From NCBI RefSeq assembly GCF_009720835.1, contig NZ_WNKZ01000002.1:1-64000 (forward strand): 64,000 nt of DNA, read 5' to 3'. The notes under the pieces are model-generated. The model was not told the DNA's origin. It ran no database searches and saw nothing but the letters and a program-made list of their open reading frames with translations. Position 1 is the stretch's first letter. Every line of letters begins with the position of its first letter. Below, one piece after another: positions 9,242-18,598 of this stretch. The position numbers and the translations under genes are program-made. This DNA is from Pseudoduganella buxea (lineage in GTDB: Bacteria > Pseudomonadota > Gammaproteobacteria > Burkholderiales > Burkholderiaceae_D).

Positions 9242-10210
9242 ATGAGCTTTCTGACGCTGGACTTGAACCTGCTGCGCGTATTCGATGCCGTGATGACGGA
9301 ACAGAACCTGACGCGGGCGGCCGGCCATCTGGCCATGACGCAACCGGCCGTGTCGAACGCCATCAAGCGCCTGCGCGAAAGCCTGGGTGACGAGCTGCTG
9401 ATCCGCACGGCCTACGGCGTCAAGCCGACGCCCCGGGCCGAAGCGCTGTGGCCGGCCGTGCGCAGCGCGCTGGCGTCGCTGGAAGCGGCTGTGGCGCCCG
9501 GCACCTTCGATGTGTCGAAGGCCCACGCCACCTTCCGCCTCGCCATGGCGGACGCGACGGCGGCCATGTGGCTGCCTTCGCTGATGCGCTCGATCGAACG
9601 GGATGCGCCGGGCATCAATGTGCGGATGATGCCGCTGACGACGCGCGAGCCCCGCCCGATGCTGCTGCGGGGCGATATCGACCTGGCCGTCGGCTTCTTC
9701 CCCGGCGTGGCGGCCCAGCTGTCGTATGAAACGGCGACGCCGATCCGCCACGAGCGGCTGTATTCGGGCACCTATGTCTGTGTGATGCGCCGCACCCACC
9801 CGCTGGCCCAGCAGGAATTGACTCTGGACAATTATTGCGCCGCCAACCACCTGCTGGTCAGTTTTTCCGGCCGCGCCCACGGCCTGGTGGACGAAGCACT
9901 GGCCCAGATCCAGCGCGAGCGCCGCATCCTCTTGACGGTCAACCAGTTCTTCACGGCCGGCCGCGTCGTCGCCAACTCGGACCTGATCACGGTACTGCCG
10001 AAGCACCTGATCGCCTCCACCGGCATGACGGACGCGCTGATTTACAAGGACTTGCCGTTCCAGCTGCCGGCCGTCCACCTGGACATGCTGTGGCACGAAC
10101 GCGACGCCCGCAGCCCCGCCCACAAATGGCTGCGCGGCCACCTCGAAGGCATGAACTCGGTCGTGCAGCGCACGGCCCCGGGCACGTCACCGAAGAACGA
10201 TACCTACTGA
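9242..10210 (+). CDS. LysR-family transcriptional regulator
   Basis: This 322-residue protein starts MSFLTLDLNLLRVFDAVM. It has an N-terminal winged helix-turn-helix (about 6-65, including NLTRAAGHLAMTQPAVSNAIKRL) and a periplasmic-binding-protein-like effector domain. The opening DLNLLRVFDAV is usual for the NodD/LeuO-like subgroup. Its target is not obvious: the divergent neighbour is the small membrane protein gene, the usual place for a LysR target. The last coding bases are duplicated 130 bp downstream, around palindromic repeats. Confidence 0.9.
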   Translation: MSFLTLDLNLLRVFDAVMTEQNLTRAAGHLAMTQPAVSNAIKRLRESLGDELLIRTAYGVKPTPRAEALWPAVRSALASLEAAVAPGTFDVSKAHATFRLAMADATAAMWLPSLMRSIERDAPGINVRMMPLTTREPRPMLLRGDIDLAVGFFPGVAAQLSYETATPIRHERLYSGTYVCVMRRTHPLAQQELTLDNYCAANHLLVSFSGRAHGLVDEALAQIQRERRILLTVNQFFTAGRVVANSDLITVLPKHLIASTGMTDALIYKDLPFQLPAVHLDMLWHERDARSPAHKWLRGHLEGMNSVVQRTAPGTSPKNDTY

Positions 10211-10349
10211 TCACGGCCGGGTTCGTGTCCACCGTGGGGTCAGACCCCGACATAGACACGAGCTCGTCTGCAGTAACAGCCGGGTTCGTGTCCACATCCG
10301 GGTCTGCCCCCGATGTCGACAGAAGAACGATACCTACTGACCACGGCCG
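10192..10349. repeat. Palindromic repeats flanked by a duplication of the lysR 3' end
   Basis: Two copies of the dispersed GTGTCCAC-type palindrome start at 10225 (core GGGGTCAGACCCC) and at 10288 (a degenerate core). About 27 bp covering the end of the LysR gene (GAAGAACGATACCTACTGA plus CACGGCCG, one mismatch) occur at 10192 and again at 10322. This suggests the repeat block arrived or expanded by a duplication event. No gene was seen here. Confidence 0.6.
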
Positions 10350-10357
10350 CGACCGTG

Positions 10358-11914
10358 TCAGTGGTGGCCGGATTTGTAACCGATGCGGAAGCCGCCCCAG
10401 TGCTTGCCGTTGACGTAGATGGGGGCGGACAGGTCGTGCATGACTTCCCCCGTGTCGCGCTTGTAGGTTTGCAGCAGGAAAGGGAGGGTGTTGCTGCCGC
10501 AGCGCTTGCCCGTGCGGTCGCTGAACAGGCGCTTGGTGCGATTGTTGACGATGTCGACCTGGTAATTGCCCGTCAGCGGCTGCGAAAACTTCTTGTTATG
10601 GGTGGGGAAATAGCCCTGGTCATCGACGGCACCCGCGTAGGCCAGCTGCGGCATGGCCGCCAGTAACGTTTCCTGCAGGGACGGCAGCACGTCGTCCGTG
10701 AAAGCGTCGAACAGTGTGTTGTACTTGACGGGGTCGGTGCCGGGAATGGGCCGGTAGCGCCGGTCGAACAGTGCTTCCCGGCTGATCCGCCCTGAGGCGA
10801 TCGCCTTTTCGAACAGGGCGCCAACGTCGCGGGCGGCCCCCATGGCGGCGTCGCGGATGGCGTCGTGCGGCGTGGCCACGTCCGCTTCGGCCAGCGCGCC
10901 GGCAATGATTTCCGCCCGTTCCGCCAATGCCATCGCCGAGCTCGCCACACGGGGCAATTCGCCGTCCGTCGACAGCATGCTGTCACGAATCCTCGTAATG
11001 GCGTCAGCAATCACCTGGGCCGTGGCGACGTGCTCGCGCGAGGCGTGGGCGATGGCGTCGATTTCCTTCTCCGATTCCGCCGACGACCGGGCGATATTGT
11101 CCAGCAAGCCGTGCACCGTCTGCACATTGCTGGCCGCGTCCGTGACGGCAGCCGCCAACGACGCCATGCCGCTACTGGCCGTTTGCGCCTGCTCGTTAAT
11201 CGCCCGCACCATCTGGCTGATTTCATCGGTGGCGGCCTGGGTGCGCTGGGCCAGCTGGCGCACTTCGCCGGCGACGACGGCAAAGCCGCGGCCCTGTTCG
11301 CCGGCCCGGGCCGCTTCGATGGCAGCGTTCAGCGCCAGCAGATTGGTGCGGGCGGAAATCTCGGAAATGGCCTCCGTGAACCCGGCAATGCGGCTGGCCT
11401 TCTGCTGCAGGTCCGCCATCATGTTCGCGGCCACCTGGGCATCGCTGCTGGCGCCGGAAATGCGCCGCAAGCCCCTGTCCACCTCGGCCCGGCCCGCCAC
11501 CGTTTCTTCGCGCACGCGGTGGGCCACCAGGGACGCGCGCTCGGCATTGGCCGCCACCTGCACGGTGGTGCGGGCGTTTTGGGCGGAACTGGCGACGATG
11601 CCGCTGGCCGTTTCGACATCCTGGCCGATCTTGGTCTTGACGGAATCGACGAAATACGAGGTTTCGGCCGCGCCGATCATGATGGCGTCGATTTCCTCGC
11701 CCACCGTGCGGGCAAAGCGGTGCACGCCGCTGTCGCGCCGGGGGCGCATCGCCGCGCCGGCGACACCGGCGGCCATCAGGGCCGCCACGGCCGCCGGCAA
11801 CACTGCCGCGGTGCCGCCGATCAGCCACGCCGGTGCGACACCGGCCACCGTGGCCGCCAGGATCCAGCCGCCTTGCCGCAAGGCTCGAATGCGCTTCATG
11901 TCCACCCGCTTCAT
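10358..11914 (-). CDS. Methyl-accepting chemotaxis-type receptor with C-terminal sensor-like domain
   Basis: The 518-residue protein has two hydrophobic segments within the first 55 residues. A coiled-coil signalling domain follows, with the hallmark hairpin tip [20 protein letters not shown] and [18 protein letters not shown], the site of CheA/CheW contact. Unusually, about 140 residues follow the signalling domain. They contain [12 protein letters not shown] and [20 protein letters not shown], strings resembling Cache-type sensor domains normally found N-terminally in the periplasm. The sensor would then be cytoplasmic. An AAGGGG motif precedes the first of two close Met codons. Confidence 0.85.
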   Translation of the reverse strand: MKRVDMKRIRALRQGGWILAATVAGVAPAWLIGGTAAVLPAAVAALMAAGVAGAAMRPRRDSGVHRFARTVGEEIDAIMIGAAETSYFVDSVKTKIGQDVETASGIVASSAQNARTTVQVAANAERASLVAHRVREETVAGRAEVDRGLRRISGASSDAQVAANMMADLQQKASRIAGFTEAISEISARTNLLALNAAIEAARAGEQGRGFAVVAGEVRQLAQRTQAATDEISQMVRAINEQAQTASSGMASLAAAVTDAASNVQTVHGLLDNIARSSAESEKEIDAIAHASREHVATAQVIADAITRIRDSMLSTDGELPRVASSAMALAERAEIIAGALAEADVATPHDAIRDAAMGAARDVGALFEKAIASGRISREALFDRRYRPIPGTDPVKYNTLFDAFTDDVLPSLQETLLAAMPQLAYAGAVDDQGYFPTHNKKFSQPLTGNYQVDIVNNRTKRLFSDRTGKRCGSNTLPFLLQTYKRDTGEVMHDLSAPIYVNGKHWGGFRIGYKSGHH

Positions 11915-11951
11915 GTCCTAACCCCTTGCGAGCCGGCCGGAGCGGACTCGT

Positions 11952-12407
11952 CTATTTGATCGGCAACTTGCTTGTGTTCTTTACTTCTTCCATCACAGCA
12001 TAAGTATGGGTTTCGCGCACGCCTTTTTGCAATAAAGTCTTGCCCAGGAACTCGCGGTAGGCCGCCATGTCCTTCACGCGTGCCTTGACGAGGTAGTCGA
12101 AACCGCCCGCCACCATATGGCATTCGAGCACCTCGGGAATCACTTGTACGCTATGCTTGAAGGCATAGAAGACTTCCGGCGTGGTGCGGTCCAGTACCAC
12201 CTCGATGAACACCAGCAGCGACACATCCAGCAGCTGCGGGTTCAGCTGGGCCGTGTAGCCCATGATGTAGCCCGATTCGTGCAGCTTGCGTACCCGTTCC
12301 AGGCACGCCGCCGGCGACAGGTTGACCCGTGCGGCCAGCTCCACATTGCTGATGCGGCCGTCGCTTTGCAGCTCCATCAGGATCTTTTTACTAATCTTGT
12401 CCAGCAT
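11952..12407 (-). CDS. Lrp/AsnC-family regulator, probable proline-utilisation regulator
   Basis: The 151-residue protein starts MLDKISKKILMELQ, with an AsnC winged helix-turn-helix (about 1-60, including NVELAARVNLSPAACLERVRKL) and an RAM effector domain (to about 145). It is divergent from putA, and that PutA lacks the N-terminal ribbon-helix-helix repressor domain found in enteric PutA, so a separate regulator is expected. Lrp-type PutR activators next to putA are known in alphaproteobacteria; assigning that role here is inference from context. A 7-bp inverted repeat lies between the genes. Confidence 0.85.
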   Translation of the reverse strand: MLDKISKKILMELQSDGRISNVELAARVNLSPAACLERVRKLHESGYIMGYTAQLNPQLLDVSLLVFIEVVLDRTTPEVFYAFKHSVQVIPEVLECHMVAGGFDYLVKARVKDMAAYREFLGKTLLQKGVRETHTYAVMEEVKNTSKLPIK

Positions 12408-12459
12408 TCAAATCCCCTAATTAATTTTATTTGGTTAAATTCTCTCACCAAAAACTATG

Positions 12460-12480
12460 TATTGCTAGCCCCCAGCAATA
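12460..12480. promoter_or_regulatory. Inverted repeat in the putA/lrp divergent promoter region
   Basis: TATTGCT, a 7-bp spacer and AGCAATA form a perfect inverted repeat in an otherwise AT-rich 208-bp intergenic region. It sits about 50 bp from the regulator start and 136 bp from putA, a suitable place for the Lrp-type protein to control both genes. Confidence 0.4.
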
Positions 12481-12615
12481 CCAGAATTAATCCAGAAGAT
12501 TCCCCGATACAATCGAATCATTCGCGTTTTACGCCTGACACGCTCCGCAAACCCTGTTTGCCGGGCGTGTTTTGTTACGTACGCCCAACACAATTATTTT
12601 TTGCACAAATCCACG

Positions 12616-15600
12616 ATGAACGCTCTCGCCGCCCCCTTTGCCGCCCTGCAGGACGAAATCCTGCGCGACCCCAGCCCGCTGCGCGCCGCCGTCACGGCCG
12701 CCTACCGCCGTGACGAAGCCACGGCCGTGCAGTGGCTGCTGGGCCAGATCCGCGACGGCGGCCCCGCCACGACAGGCCAGGCCCAGGCGCTGGCACGCCG
12801 CCTGGTGACGGCCGTGCGGGAAAAACGCACGCGCGCATCCGGCGTCGATGCGCTGATGCACCAGTTCTCGCTGTCGTCGGACGAAGGCGTGGCACTGATG
12901 TGCCTGGCCGAAGCGTTGCTGCGCATTCCCGACAGCGCCACGGCCGACCGCCTCATCGCCGACAAGATCAGCAAGGGCGACTGGCGCAAGCACCTGGGCG
13001 AATCGCCGTCGCTGTTCGTCAACGCGGCCACGTGGGGCCTGCTCGTCACGGGCAAGCTGGTGGGCTCGAGCAGCGAGGAAAAACTGGGCTCGGCCATCAC
13101 GCGCCTGATCGCCAAGGGCGGCGAACCGCTGATCCGCAAGGGCGTCGACCTGGCCATGCGCATGCTGGGCAACCAGTTCGTGACGGGCCAGACCATCGAT
13201 GAAGCCATCCGCAACGGCCGCGACAACGAAGCGCGCGGCTACCGCTATTCCTACGACATGTTGGGCGAAGCGGCGCTGACGGAAGCGGACGCGGCCAACT
13301 ACTACAAATCGTATGAGACGGCCATTCACGCCATCGGCAAGGCGTCGAACGGCCGCGGCATCCGCAACGGCCCCGGCATTTCCGTCAAGCTGTCGGCCCT
13401 GCATCCCCGCTACAGCCGGGCCCAGCGTGACCGCGTGATGACGGAACTGCTGCCGCGCCTGCGCTCACTCGTGCTGCTGGCCAAGCAGTACAACATCGGC
13501 CTGAACATCGACGCGGAAGAGGCCGACCGCCTGGAACTGTCACTGGACCTGATGGAAGCGATGGCCTTCGATGCCGACCTGGCCGGCTTCGACGGCATCG
13601 GCTTTGTCGTCCAGGCCTACCAGAAGCGCTGCCCGTTCGCGATCGACTACCTGGTCGACCTGGCGCGACGCTCGGGCCGCAAGTTTATGGTACGCCTCGT
13701 CAAGGGCGCCTATTGGGATGCGGAAATCAAGCGCGCCCAGGTGGAAGGCATGCCCGGCTATCCCGTCTACACGCGCAAGGTGTACACGGACGTGTCCTAC
13801 CTGGCCTGCGCCCAGCGCCTGCTGGCGGCGACGGACGTCATCTATCCCCAGTTTGCCACGCACAACGCCCAGACCCTGTCGACCATCTACACGTGGGCCA
13901 AGCAGGACGGCATCGAGGACTATGAATTCCAGTGCCTGCACGGCATGGGCGAGACCTTGTACGACCAGGTGGTGGGCGACGCCAATCTGGGCAAGGCCTG
14001 CCGCATCTATGCCCCCGTCGGCACGCACGAGACGCTGCTGGCCTACCTGGTGCGCCGCCTGCTGGAAAACGGCGCCAATTCCTCGTTCGTCAGCCAGATC
14101 GTCGACGAAAGCATCCCTGTCGACGAGCTGATCGTCAACCCGCTGGACGTCGCGCGCGCGCTGCAGGGTGCGCCCCATCCGGCCATCGCGCTGCCGCTGG
14201 ACATGTTCGGACCTGCACGACGGAACTCGGCCGGCATCGACCTGTCCAACGAGGACGTGTTGCGTCAGGTGTCCGCCACCTTGGCCCAAGCGCGGACGTG
14301 GACGGCTGCGCCCCTGCTGGTTGAGACCAGCGATGCCGCAGCCATTGCCCAACCCGTACGCAATCCAGCCCAGCATGGCGATATCGTTGGCCACGTGACG
14401 GAAGCGACCGCCGCCGATGTCGAGCGGGCACTGGCTGGCGCGGCAGCGTTCGCGATGGATTGGCAGACCGTGGCACCGTCCGAGCGGGCCGATGCCTTGC
14501 TGCGCGCGGCGGACCTGTACGAAGTTCACCAGCTCGAATTGATGGCCCTGGCCATCCGCGAGGCGGGTAAGTCGTTGCCGAACGCGATTGCCGAAATCCG
14601 CGAGGCGGTCGATTTCCTGCGTTACTACGCGGAGGAAATCCGGCACCAGACCAACGTGCTGGCGCTGGGCCCCGTGACGTGCATCAGTCCATGGAACTTC
14701 CCGCTGGCCATCTTCACGGGCCAGGTGGCGGCCGCACTGGCCGCCGGCAACGTCGTACTGGCCAAGCCGGCCGAGCAGACGCCGCTGATCGCCCACCGCG
14801 CCGTGCAGTTGCTGCACGAAGCCGGCATTCCCCGTGCGGCCCTGCAATTCCTGCCGGGCCAGGGCGATGTCGTCGGCGCTGGCCTGTGCAACGACGCCCG
14901 CGTCAAGGGCGTCATCTTCACGGGCTCGACCGAAGTGGCCCAGTTGATCAACCGCACCCTGGCCAAGCGCGCCGTGGCCGAGCAGTGCGATATTCCCCTG
15001 ATCGCCGAAACGGGCGGCCAGAACGCGATGATCGTCGATTCCTCGTCGCTGCCCGAGCAGGTGGTGCAGGACGCGATGTCGTCCGCCTTCGACAGTGCCG
15101 GCCAGCGCTGCTCGGCGCTGCGCGTGCTGTTCCTGCAGGAAGACATTGCCGATAAAACCATCACGATGCTGAAGGGCGCGATGGCCGAGCTCAATATCGG
15201 CAGCCCGGACCGCCTGGTAACGGACATCGGCCCCGTCATCGACACGGAAGCGCAGCAGAACCTGCTGGCCCATATCGAAAAAACCAAGCGCTCGGCCGTG
15301 GCCCATTTCTCGCTGGGCATTCCGGCCGGTGCCGCCGGCACCTTCGTGCCGCCTACCGTGCTGGAGATCCGTTCGCTGGACGAGCTGACGAAGGAAGTGT
15401 TCGGTCCCGTCATGCACGTGATCCGTTACCGCCGCGACGAGCTGCCGAAAGTAGTGGCTTCGATCAACGCCAGCGGCTTCGGCCTGACCCTGGGCGTGCA
15501 TTCGCGCATCGACGAGACGATCGACTACATCACGTCGCGTGCCCATGTCGGCAATATCTACGTGAACCGCAATATCGTCGGCGCTGTCGTCGGCGTGCAG

Positions 15601-16254
15601 CCCTTCGGTGGCGAAGGCAAGTCCGGCACGGGCCCGAAGGCGGGCGGTCCCCTGTATCTGAAGCGCCTGCAACGGGCCGCGCCACCGGTGGAAACGCACG
15701 CGCGCCAGTCGTCGCCGTGCATCGATGCCCTCGTCGTGTGGGCCAACAACCAGGGCAAAGCCCGGCTGGCGGCCCTGGCCGAGCAATACGTGCACACGAC
15801 GCCCCTGGCGACGGAAATCGTGCTGCCAGGCCCCACAGGCGAACGTAACACCTTGCGCTACGAAGCCCGGGGTACAGTCGCCTGCTTCGCGGCCAGCCCG
15901 GATGGTTTACTGAACCAGCTGGCGGCCGTGTTGGCAACCGGCAACCGCGCCATCGTCGTGGCCCAGTCCAGCAGCCTGGTACCGGCCGACCTGCCCCTGG
16001 CCGTGCGTGACCGCCTGCAAGTGGTGGGCAGCCTGGACGCCCTGAAGGACGGTTTCCAGATCGCCCTGGTGGAGTCAAGCCTGGCGCCGCAGCTGCGCGT
16101 GCCACTGGCTGACCGTGACGGCGCCCTGATCAGCGTCATCGACACGACGGCGGAAGGCGCGATCCCCCTGTGGCGCCTGATCGCCGAGCGCGCCCTGTGC
16201 GTCAACACGACAGCCGCAGGCGGCAATGCCAGCCTGATGACCTTGGGCGCATAA
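12616..16254 (+). CDS. putA: Bifunctional proline dehydrogenase / L-glutamate gamma-semialdehyde dehydrogenase
   Basis: PutA oxidises proline to glutamate in two FAD- and NAD-dependent steps at the membrane face. The 1212-residue product has a PRODH barrel (about 150-460, including KLSALHPRYSRAQ and FMVRLVKGAYWDAEIK) and an aldehyde dehydrogenase domain. That domain has SPWNFPLAIFTGQVAAALAAGN, GSTEVAQLIN and the catalytic Cys832 in SAGQRCSALRV. About 200 C-terminal residues follow, as in long type-B PutAs. There is no ribbon-helix-helix DNA-binding domain at the N-terminus, so it should not be trifunctional. ATG at 12616 is preferred to a TTG at 12601. A strong terminator follows. Confidence 0.95.
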   Translation: MNALAAPFAALQDEILRDPSPLRAAVTAAYRRDEATAVQWLLGQIRDGGPATTGQAQALARRLVTAVREKRTRASGVDALMHQFSLSSDEGVALMCLAEALLRIPDSATADRLIADKISKGDWRKHLGESPSLFVNAATWGLLVTGKLVGSSSEEKLGSAITRLIAKGGEPLIRKGVDLAMRMLGNQFVTGQTIDEAIRNGRDNEARGYRYSYDMLGEAALTEADAANYYKSYETAIHAIGKASNGRGIRNGPGISVKLSALHPRYSRAQRDRVMTELLPRLRSLVLLAKQYNIGLNIDAEEADRLELSLDLMEAMAFDADLAGFDGIGFVVQAYQKRCPFAIDYLVDLARRSGRKFMVRLVKGAYWDAEIKRAQVEGMPGYPVYTRKVYTDVSYLACAQRLLAATDVIYPQFATHNAQTLSTIYTWAKQDGIEDYEFQCLHGMGETLYDQVVGDANLGKACRIYAPVGTHETLLAYLVRRLLENGANSSFVSQIVDESIPVDELIVNPLDVARALQGAPHPAIALPLDMFGPARRNSAGIDLSNEDVLRQVSATLAQARTWTAAPLLVETSDAAAIAQPVRNPAQHGDIVGHVTEATAADVERALAGAAAFAMDWQTVAPSERADALLRAADLYEVHQLELMALAIREAGKSLPNAIAEIREAVDFLRYYAEEIRHQTNVLALGPVTCISPWNFPLAIFTGQVAAALAAGNVVLAKPAEQTPLIAHRAVQLLHEAGIPRAALQFLPGQGDVVGAGLCNDARVKGVIFTGSTEVAQLINRTLAKRAVAEQCDIPLIAETGGQNAMIVDSSSLPEQVVQDAMSSAFDSAGQRCSALRVLFLQEDIADKTITMLKGAMAELNIGSPDRLVTDIGPVIDTEAQQNLLAHIEKTKRSAVAHFSLGIPAGAAGTFVPPTVLEIRSLDELTKEVFGPVMHVIRYRRDELPKVVASINASGFGLTLGVHSRIDETIDYITSRAHVGNIYVNRNIVGAVVGVQPFGGEGKSGTGPKAGGPLYLKRLQRAAPPVETHARQSSPCIDALVVWANNQGKARLAALAEQYVHTTPLATEIVLPGPTGERNTLRYEARGTVACFAASPDGLLNQLAAVLATGNRAIVVAQSSSLVPADLPLAVRDRLQVVGSLDALKDGFQIALVESSLAPQLRVPLADRDGALISVIDTTAEGAIPLWRLIAERALCVNTTAAGGNASLMTLGA

Positions 16255-16283
16255 GCATTTCGTCCGCAACCTCTGCAACACCG

Positions 16284-16311
16284 AATGGCGCGAATTTCGC
16301 GCCATTTTTTT
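16284..16311 (+). terminator. Rho-independent terminator of putA
   Basis: AATGGCGCGAA and TTCGCGCCATT form an 11-bp perfect stem with a minimal loop, followed by seven T residues, 30 bp after the putA stop. Confidence 0.88.
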
Positions 16312-16330
16312 CGTCCCTACCGATCAGCCC

Positions 16331-16985
16331 GTGTCGACATCGGGGTCAGGCACCAAAGTCGACACGAACCCGGCTAGGCACCCCAGGAAGCTCCAGATGA
16401 GCCTGTGTCCACCTTGGGGTCAGACCCCGACATGGACACGAACTCGGCCATTTGCGTGCCGTGCGGGCCCTCTGGGCGCTTCCCTGAGGGGTTTCATAGG
16501 CTAAGGCCGTGTCGACATCGGGGTCAGGCACCAAAGTCGACACGAACCCGACTGGGTACCCCTGGACGCTCGAGATGAGCCTGTGTCCACTTTGGGGTCA
16601 GACCCCGACATGGACACGAACTCGGCCATTTGCGTGCCGTACGGGCGCTCTGGACGCTTCCGCCAGGGGTTTCATAGGCTGAGCCTGTGTCGACATCGGG
16701 GTCAGGCACCAAAGTCGACACGAACCGGCTGTCGACATCCCAGGACGCTCCAGATGAGCCTGTGTCCACTTTGGGGTCAGACCCCGACATGGACACGAAC
16801 TCGGCCATTTGCGTGCCGTATGGGTGCTCTGGACGCTTCCGAAAGAGGTTTCATAGGCTGAGCCTGTGTCGACATTGGGGTCAGGCACCGAAGTCGGCAC
16901 AGCCTCGGCAGTCAGTTGACTAGGAACGGTCCAGATGAGCCTGTGTCCATGTCGGGGTCTGACCCCACGGTGGACACGAACTCGG
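16331..16985. repeat. Four-unit tandem array (178-bp period) of paired palindromes
   Basis: Each unit has palindrome A (GTGTCGACAT...GTCGACAC, core GGGGTCAGGCACC) at 16331, 16509, 16687 and 16866. Palindrome B (GTGTCC...GGACAC, core GGGGTCAGACCCC) starts at 16405, 16583, 16762 and 16943. The bases between (for example CTCGGCCATTTGCGTGCCGT) are also conserved, so whole units were duplicated. The last unit is the most diverged. Palindrome B also occurs near 10.2 and 47.3 kb. No gene was seen in the array. Confidence 0.85.
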
Positions 16986-17100
16986 CCGTTTGCGCCGCGT
17001 AGCAGGGCTGTGAATGCGTTGGGTGACGTTTTATGGGGCGGGACAGGGTATGGCGAACGTGACTGGGGATAACCAGGCCGGTTCTCCACAGGTCCTGCCG

Positions 17101-17835
17101 CTAGCCCTGGCAGAAATTGCGCAGGATGCCGAAGGCGTAGCGCGACGCCACCGTTTGGACAAAGTGCATGAAGTCCGTGGCGGCGCTTTCGTTGGCGTTG
17201 TCGGAAATCGTCCGGATGACGGCAAACGGAATATTCAACTCGAAACAGACCTGGGCCACGGCGGCACCTTCCATTTCTACCGCCAATAAATCCGGCAACC
17301 CATCCTTCAGCGCCGCCAGGCGCACGCCGTCGTTGATGAACTGGTCGCCGCTGCCGATCATGCCACGGTGCAGTTGCACGACGTTTTCTTCGTTGTCCAG
17401 AAAGCGGCGGGCAGCGCCAGCCAGCTGGCGCGACAGTTCCAGGTCCGTGGGCAGGCGGGTCAGCCCCGTCAGCGGAACTTCGAAGCGGGGGAACAGGGGC
17501 GACGCATCCATATCGTGTTGGACCAGCGATTCGGCCACGACCACATCGCCTACCCGCACGGCAAAGTCTGCACTGCCGGCCACGCCCGTGAAGATGATGT
17601 GGGTAACACCGAACTTTTCCACAAGTGTCGCGGCCGTCATCGCGGCAGCGACCTTGCCGATCCGCGACAGCACAGCCACGGCATCGATGTTCCACAACGT
17701 TCCCGTCGTGTAGTCACGCATGCCATGCGTCACTTTTATCGCGTCCTGCATAGCGTCGATCAGGCCATGTTGCTCCTCCGCCAAGGCTGAAATGATTCCC
17801 AGGCGCATTTTTTTGCTCGAATTGGTCGAATTCAT
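17101..17835 (-). CDS. mtnN: 5'-methylthioadenosine/S-adenosylhomocysteine nucleosidase
   Basis: MTA/SAH nucleosidase cleaves adenine from MTA, SAH and 5'-deoxyadenosine, feeding methionine salvage and relieving inhibition of polyamine synthesis and methylation. The 244-residue protein shows MRLGIISALAEEQHGL at its start, ALLVEMEGAA-like DLLAVEMEGAAVAQVC, and ISDNANESAATDF with the catalytic Asp. Start choice is uncertain: ATG at 17835 (used) or nine codons later; neither has a strong ribosome-binding site. It may serve the decarboxylated-SAM polyamine pathway at 47-54 kb, which would release MTA. Confidence 0.92.
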   Translation of the reverse strand: MNSTNSSKKMRLGIISALAEEQHGLIDAMQDAIKVTHGMRDYTTGTLWNIDAVAVLSRIGKVAAAMTAATLVEKFGVTHIIFTGVAGSADFAVRVGDVVVAESLVQHDMDASPLFPRFEVPLTGLTRLPTDLELSRQLAGAARRFLDNEENVVQLHRGMIGSGDQFINDGVRLAALKDGLPDLLAVEMEGAAVAQVCFELNIPFAVIRTISDNANESAATDFMHFVQTVASRYAFGILRNFCQG

Positions 17836-18598
17836 GGGGTTTTGGTGTGTTCGCGGCGGGTTTTCCAAGGTTTCCGTTTCCGGGTTTACATTAGATTAAA
17901 GTATTTATATAAACTGGTAGTAGATAGTAAACGCCGCCTGTCCTGTGGATAAAGCTGTTAACATCCACAAAATCAGCAGTTTACGGTCAATCAAACCTGC
18001 TGAACAAGCATTGTATCCGGGCAGGATGAGTTCTGAACAAAAAATCCTGTTGCAGGCGAAGTGGCCGTTTACGCACATTCGATCCTGTGGATATGCATCA
18101 CCTTATCCACAGCCGCCTTGCAAAACAGGCATTTCCTGCCTGGTTTCTTCCATACCAGCAACGTTTTCCCTTCACTTACCTCCACCGAACGCCGCATCTC
18201 GTCGTTTCAAAAAAAATCGTCTACAGGATGCGGTGCGTCACACGGCAACACTGAACTGTTCGTCTGGACGACACTCGAACAAAACGCCGTAACGACGAAA
18301 TTCCGCCAAGGTCGGTTTTTCAAAAAAAAAGTCCAGAACTTCGCGTCGTCGGTTTACAAGAATAAGTCTGTATACAAATAGTGGTAGTTGTTAACAGATG
18401 CACTTTTCTGTGGATAACCATCTCATCTGGATTAGAATCAAGCGCTTACAAGCTGCACAACCCGGCGCGTAAACCTTGTATGGCTCCGGAACGGTTTTGG
18501 GACAAAAAAACGCTGTCCTGCCGGCAACTGGTTTACGCACAAACGGTGCCTGTGGATATCCAATGGCTTATCCACAGGGCCAATCCACAGGAGATGTC
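17836..18598. other. Gene-free AT-rich region with a cluster of perfect DnaA boxes; oriC candidate
   Basis: Perfect DnaA boxes (TTATCCACA or its complement) lie at 17944-17952, 18103-18111, 18409-18417 and 18568-18576. TGTGGATAT variants are at 18086 and 18551, and weaker boxes at 17961 and 18581. An AT-rich stretch at about 17890-17930 and A-tracts near 18210 and 18320 could unwind. The segment lies 12 kb from three parS sites and mnmG-rsmG-parAB-atp, genes usually close to the chromosome origin. dnaA itself is not in the window, so this remains a candidate. No protein-coding gene was supported. Confidence 0.5.

Noticed and set aside
13540-15795. 751-codon open frame on the minus strand opposite putA
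   Set aside because: Same type of antisense artefact; low-complexity composition and no domain, overlapping the clear PutA reading frame.
16331-16985. CRISPR array
   Set aside because: Units are 178 bp, the repeats are palindromes of two types and the intervals are conserved instead of unique, and no cas genes lie nearby.
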